From positions 1 to 7,613 of the forward strand of contig JAHIPW010000041.1 in NCBI GenBank assembly GCA_018903055.1: DNA of 7,613 nt, written 5' to 3'. Shown piece after piece: positions 5,745 through 7,613 of the stretch. Positions within the stretch are counted from its first letter, which is position 1; each line of letters starts with the position of its first letter. The notes below the pieces were generated by a model. That model was given only the letters and a program-made list of their open reading frames with translations, made no database searches and had not been told where the DNA came from. The translations under genes and the position numbers were made by a program. This stretch comes from a bacterium (GTDB taxonomy: Bacteria > UBP18 > UBA7526).

Positions 5745-6680
5745 AACATTAAAAAACTATTCTTCAGGATTGTAGGAATAACCTTAGGGGGAATACTATT
5801 CATCTTCCTCCTCATGAAATTTACTGGGAAGGAGGTTGAGGTGCCGGATATCAGGGGAAAGGAGGTAACCCTTGCCCTGGAAACTTTGAGCAAAGCAGGG
5901 TTGAATCCAAAACTCTCAGAGAGGCGCTTTGATAATCATATCCCAGAGGGGCACATCATCTCTCAGGATCCCCGATCAGGAATCAGGGTCAAGAAGGGAA
6001 GGGAGATTAGGGTCATCAGCTCTAAAGGTTCCCAGATAGTATTCGTTCCTGAGGTGATGGGGAAGGGTTTTCGCTCTGCAGGGATTACCCTACGCCAGAG
6101 TGGCCTGAAGATAGGAAAAATTGCCAGAGTCTACTCTGGTCTAATTGAAGAAGACACCATTATGGCCCAGAGTCTGGAACCAGGAATTGAGGTGAACAGG
6201 GGTTCTGAGATAAACCTACTGGTAAGCCTTGGACCTTATCCCACCTACTTCTATATGCCAGACCTCATTGGAAGATCCCTGGAGAGAGCATCGAGAACCA
6301 TAGAATACTTAAGATTACAGACAGGCAGCATTACTTATGAGGTGGATCCGGAGTTAAGGGAGGGGGTAGTCCTCAATCAGACACCGAGCTTTGGTTTTCC
6401 GGTAAAGGAGAAATCTCTTGTTAATCTGGTGATAAGCGTAAAGAGTCAGACTCGCCCCACGGGACTATTAAGATACTATATGTTCCATTATGTGGTCCCC
6501 GCTGGCCTATTTCCTAAAAGGTTAAAGATTGTAGTCAGCGATGCCCAGGGTGAAAGGGAAGTCTATAATGCTCTCCTCTCCCCGGGAAAGGAGATCGATG
6601 AGGTCATTGCCATTATGGGAAGAGCAAGGGCCAAGATATATATCGATGGTAAATTAGAGAGGGAGATGACCCTCAGGTAA
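5742..6680 (+). CDS. Membrane-anchored protein with three PASTA domains
   Basis: The product has 312 residues from GTG 5742. A short basic N-terminus precedes one membrane helix (about 9-25), and the rest should be outside the cytoplasmic membrane. Three PASTA repeats follow at about 31-94 (VEVPDIRGK start), 98-164 (VFVPEVMGKGF) and 169-233 (FYMPDLIGRSL), each with the usual GLxx, EGxIxxQxPxxGxxVxxG pattern. PASTA domains bind muropeptides or cell-wall material in known proteins. No kinase or transpeptidase domain is present, so this is a stand-alone sensor or scaffold rather than a PknB-type kinase. Residues 234-312 form a small beta-rich tail ending DGKLEREMTLR, of unknown role. An in-frame GTG at 5712 would add ten repeat-derived residues; it has no properly spaced ribosome site, so 5742 with AAAGGTG (5731-5737) is preferred. 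Confidence 0.9.
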   Translation: MNIKKLFFRIVGITLGGILFIFLLMKFTGKEVEVPDIRGKEVTLALETLSKAGLNPKLSERRFDNHIPEGHIISQDPRSGIRVKKGREIRVISSKGSQIVFVPEVMGKGFRSAGITLRQSGLKIGKIARVYSGLIEEDTIMAQSLEPGIEVNRGSEINLLVSLGPYPTYFYMPDLIGRSLERASRTIEYLRLQTGSITYEVDPELREGVVLNQTPSFGFPVKEKSLVNLVISVKSQTRPTGLLRYYMFHYVVPAGLFPKRLKIVVSDAQGEREVYNALLSPGKEIDEVIAIMGRARAKIYIDGKLEREMTLR

Positions 6681-6686
6681 CAAATT

Positions 6687-6728
6687 GCAAAATGCAAAAT
6701 GTAAAATGCAAAATGAAAAGTGAAAAGC
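6687..6728. repeat. Six-unit heptad array before rpe
   Basis: Six consecutive 7-base units read GCAAAAT, GCAAAAT, GTAAAAT, GCAAAAT, GAAAAGT and GAAAAGC. The array starts seven bases after the PASTA stop and runs directly into the GGAGGT ribosome site of rpe. It takes up almost the whole spacer. Confidence 0.85.
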
Positions 6729-6734
6729 GGAGGT
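6729..6734 (+). promoter_or_regulatory. rpe ribosome binding site
   Basis: GGAGGT ends four bases before ATG 6739. It is a strong match at slightly short spacing, and abuts the end of a heptad array. Confidence 0.75.
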
Positions 6735-6738
6735 ATTT

Positions 6739-7383
6739 ATGGTTAAAATAGCGCCTTCTATATTGGCAGCGGACCTTACATCTTTGAAAGAGGAGATAAG
6801 GAGATTAGAAGAGGCCGGAGCCGACCTGATCCATATCGATATTATGGACGGGGCTTTTGCTCCCAACATTACCTTCGGCCCAGAGATAGTGAGGGCAATA
6901 AGAAAGATAACAGAACTTCCCCTGGATGTTCATCTTATGATCAATAATCCCCAGAAGTTCGTAAAGCCCTTTCTTCAGGCAGGAAGCGATATATTGACAG
7001 TACATATTGAGGCCAGCGGTAATATAGAAGAGGCAATCGGGTTGATCAAAGAAGGAAAGAAAAAAGTTGGGATAGCTATTAATCCCAAGACCCCCCTTCT
7101 TGCCATCGAAGAGTTTCTGGAGAAGGTGGAGATGGTTACTGTGATGAGCGTCCATCCCGGTTTTGCCGGTCAGATATTCATCCCGGCAGTAATCCCCAAG
7201 ATTAGGGAGTTGAAGGATTTGATAACCAAGAGGAATCTAAAAGTAGATATCGAGGTGGATGGAGGCATAAATACTACTACTGCCCCGGAGGTGATTAAGG
7301 CGGGAGCAGATATCTTAGCAAGCGGAATGGGGGTCTTCGGCTCTAAGGATATCAAGGCAACAATTGAAAAATTAAAGAAGTAG
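6739..7383 (+). CDS. rpe: Ribulose-phosphate 3-epimerase
   Basis: Rpe interconverts D-ribulose 5-phosphate and D-xylulose 5-phosphate in the pentose phosphate pathway and Calvin cycle, in the cytoplasm. The 214-residue TIM-barrel protein has the usual length. It starts IAPSILAADL (4-13) with Ser7, then HIDIMDG (32-38) with metal ligands His32 and Asp34, LDVHLM (62-67) with His65, NPKTPL (115-120), MSVHPGFAGQIF (136-147) and EVDGGIN (172-178) with Asp174, so the metal and acid-base residues are all present. The phosphate loop reads ASGMGVFGSKD (194-204), where many relatives have AGSAIFG; the change is conservative. The gene sits 58 bases after the PASTA gene on the same strand, an arrangement often seen in bacteria. 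Confidence 0.97.
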   Translation: MVKIAPSILAADLTSLKEEIRRLEEAGADLIHIDIMDGAFAPNITFGPEIVRAIRKITELPLDVHLMINNPQKFVKPFLQAGSDILTVHIEASGNIEEAIGLIKEGKKKVGIAINPKTPLLAIEEFLEKVEMVTVMSVHPGFAGQIFIPAVIPKIRELKDLITKRNLKVDIEVDGGINTTTAPEVIKAGADILASGMGVFGSKDIKATIEKLKK

Positions 7384-7458
7384 ACGCAGAGACGCAGAAA
7401 ATAAGATAGAAACGCAGAAAGAAATTCGGCGCTTCGACGGCAAAGATTCTGCGCTTCG
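7384..7458. repeat. ACGCAGA and GCGCTTCG repeats between rpe and the phosphatase gene
   Basis: GACGCAGA occurs twice directly after the rpe stop (7383-7390, 7391-7398), with AACGCAGAAA again at 7411. CGCAGAA (7413-7419) pairs with TTCTGCG (7447-7453). GCGCTTCG is repeated 22 bases apart (7429-7436, 7451-7458). The ACGCAGAA word also appears, on the other strand, at 3571. A stem followed by a T-run was not seen, so a terminator is not supported. Confidence 0.65.
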
Positions 7459-7468
7459 GCGACTAGAA

Positions 7469-7474
7469 AGGAGG
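7469..7474 (+). promoter_or_regulatory. Ribosome binding site of the 3'-partial phosphatase gene
   Basis: AGGAGG, within AAAGGAGG, ends eight bases before ATG 7483. It is a near-ideal site and supports this start. Confidence 0.75.
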
Positions 7475-7482
7475 AAAGTAAG

Positions 7483-7613
7483 ATGAAGAAGAAACTCAAG
7501 ATTAGTCTCGTAGCGGTTATTTGTGTTTATGGAGTTACTGTTGCTGGAGTGAATATCGCAGATTTAAAGGTGGGCTTTGACTATGACGATACCCTGATCT
7601 TCTCCACCCCGGC
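7483..7613 (+). CDS. Class B acid phosphatase-like HAD protein, N-terminal part
   Basis: Only the first 43 codons are in the window and the gene runs off the right edge. MKKKLKISLVAVICVYGVTV is a basic start followed by a hydrophobic stretch, typical of a signal peptide, so export is expected. VGFDYDDTLIFSTPA (30-44) holds the HAD motif I DxDxT, with nucleophile Asp33 and Asp35. It closely resembles the VGFDIDDTVLFSSPGF segment of the periplasmic class B acid phosphatase AphA, a non-specific phosphomonoesterase. In E. coli AphA this motif lies about 35 residues further from the N-terminus, so the leading arm used in oligomer contacts seems to be missing. Other secreted HAD phosphatases remain possible. 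Confidence 0.8.
   Translation, partial: MKKKLKISLVAVICVYGVTVAGVNIADLKVGFDYDDTLIFSTP

Noticed and set aside
5742-6680. PASTA protein as a PknB-type kinase or penicillin-binding protein
   Set aside because: The sequence before the membrane helix is only about eight residues and no kinase or transpeptidase motif occurs.
6805-7499. Minus-strand ORFs opposite rpe and its spacer
   Set aside because: They mirror the confident rpe frame; their composition is that of an antisense reading and no domain is seen.

Overview
The window reads as a chromosomal housekeeping segment of an uncultured bacterium with moderate GC content. Coding density is fairly high, but short repeats crowd the spaces between genes and also enter the genes. 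The order priA - fmt - membrane metallopeptidase - PASTA protein - rpe, together with abundant AATCCG-, GCAAAAT- and ACGCAGA-type repeats, recalls environmental candidate-phylum genomes such as Omnitrophota. That placement is recall-based and weak. There are no rRNA, tRNA, phage or transposase genes and no CRISPR array.

Layout: priA (18-2528, +) encodes a PriA-family primosomal protein whose eight zinc-binding cysteines are intact while several ATPase/helicase motifs deviate. Positions 2529-2780 are non-coding and hold an AT-rich low-complexity element. A minus-strand gene (3509-2781) encodes a 242-residue protein that I do not firmly recognise. It has DxD and SxH motifs reminiscent of archaeo-eukaryotic primase (AEP) cores, plus two CxxC pairs. 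Positions 3510-3886 hold two divergent sigma70-like promoters around a GC-rich hairpin, then two 23-codon ORFs chained by 4-base overlaps. Next on the plus strand come fmt (3887-4918), a YugP-like zinc metallopeptidase (4991-5668), a membrane-anchored triple-PASTA protein (5742-6680), rpe (6739-7383) and the start of an exported class B acid phosphatase-like HAD protein (7483 to the window edge).

The genes serve replication restart (priA), initiator-tRNA formylation (fmt), the cell envelope (metallopeptidase, PASTA) and the pentose phosphate pathway (rpe). From fmt to rpe the close same-strand spacing suggests one transcription unit.

The most unusual thing here is a GC-rich palindromic repeat family of the form TGAACCCCGC(C/A)CCT ... 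AGG(G/T)GCGGGGTGAA. Two tandem copies sit in frame inside priA. Copies also form the whole spacer between the metallopeptidase and PASTA genes and the region directly before fmt. At fmt and the PASTA gene the layout is the same: TGAATATG, 14 bases, then a GTG start whose GTGA overlaps the stop of a mini-ORF. The repeat therefore appears to have been adopted as a translation-initiation module. Other repeats extend the Fmt C-terminus, enter an Fmt loop, and fill the spacers before rpe and before the phosphatase.
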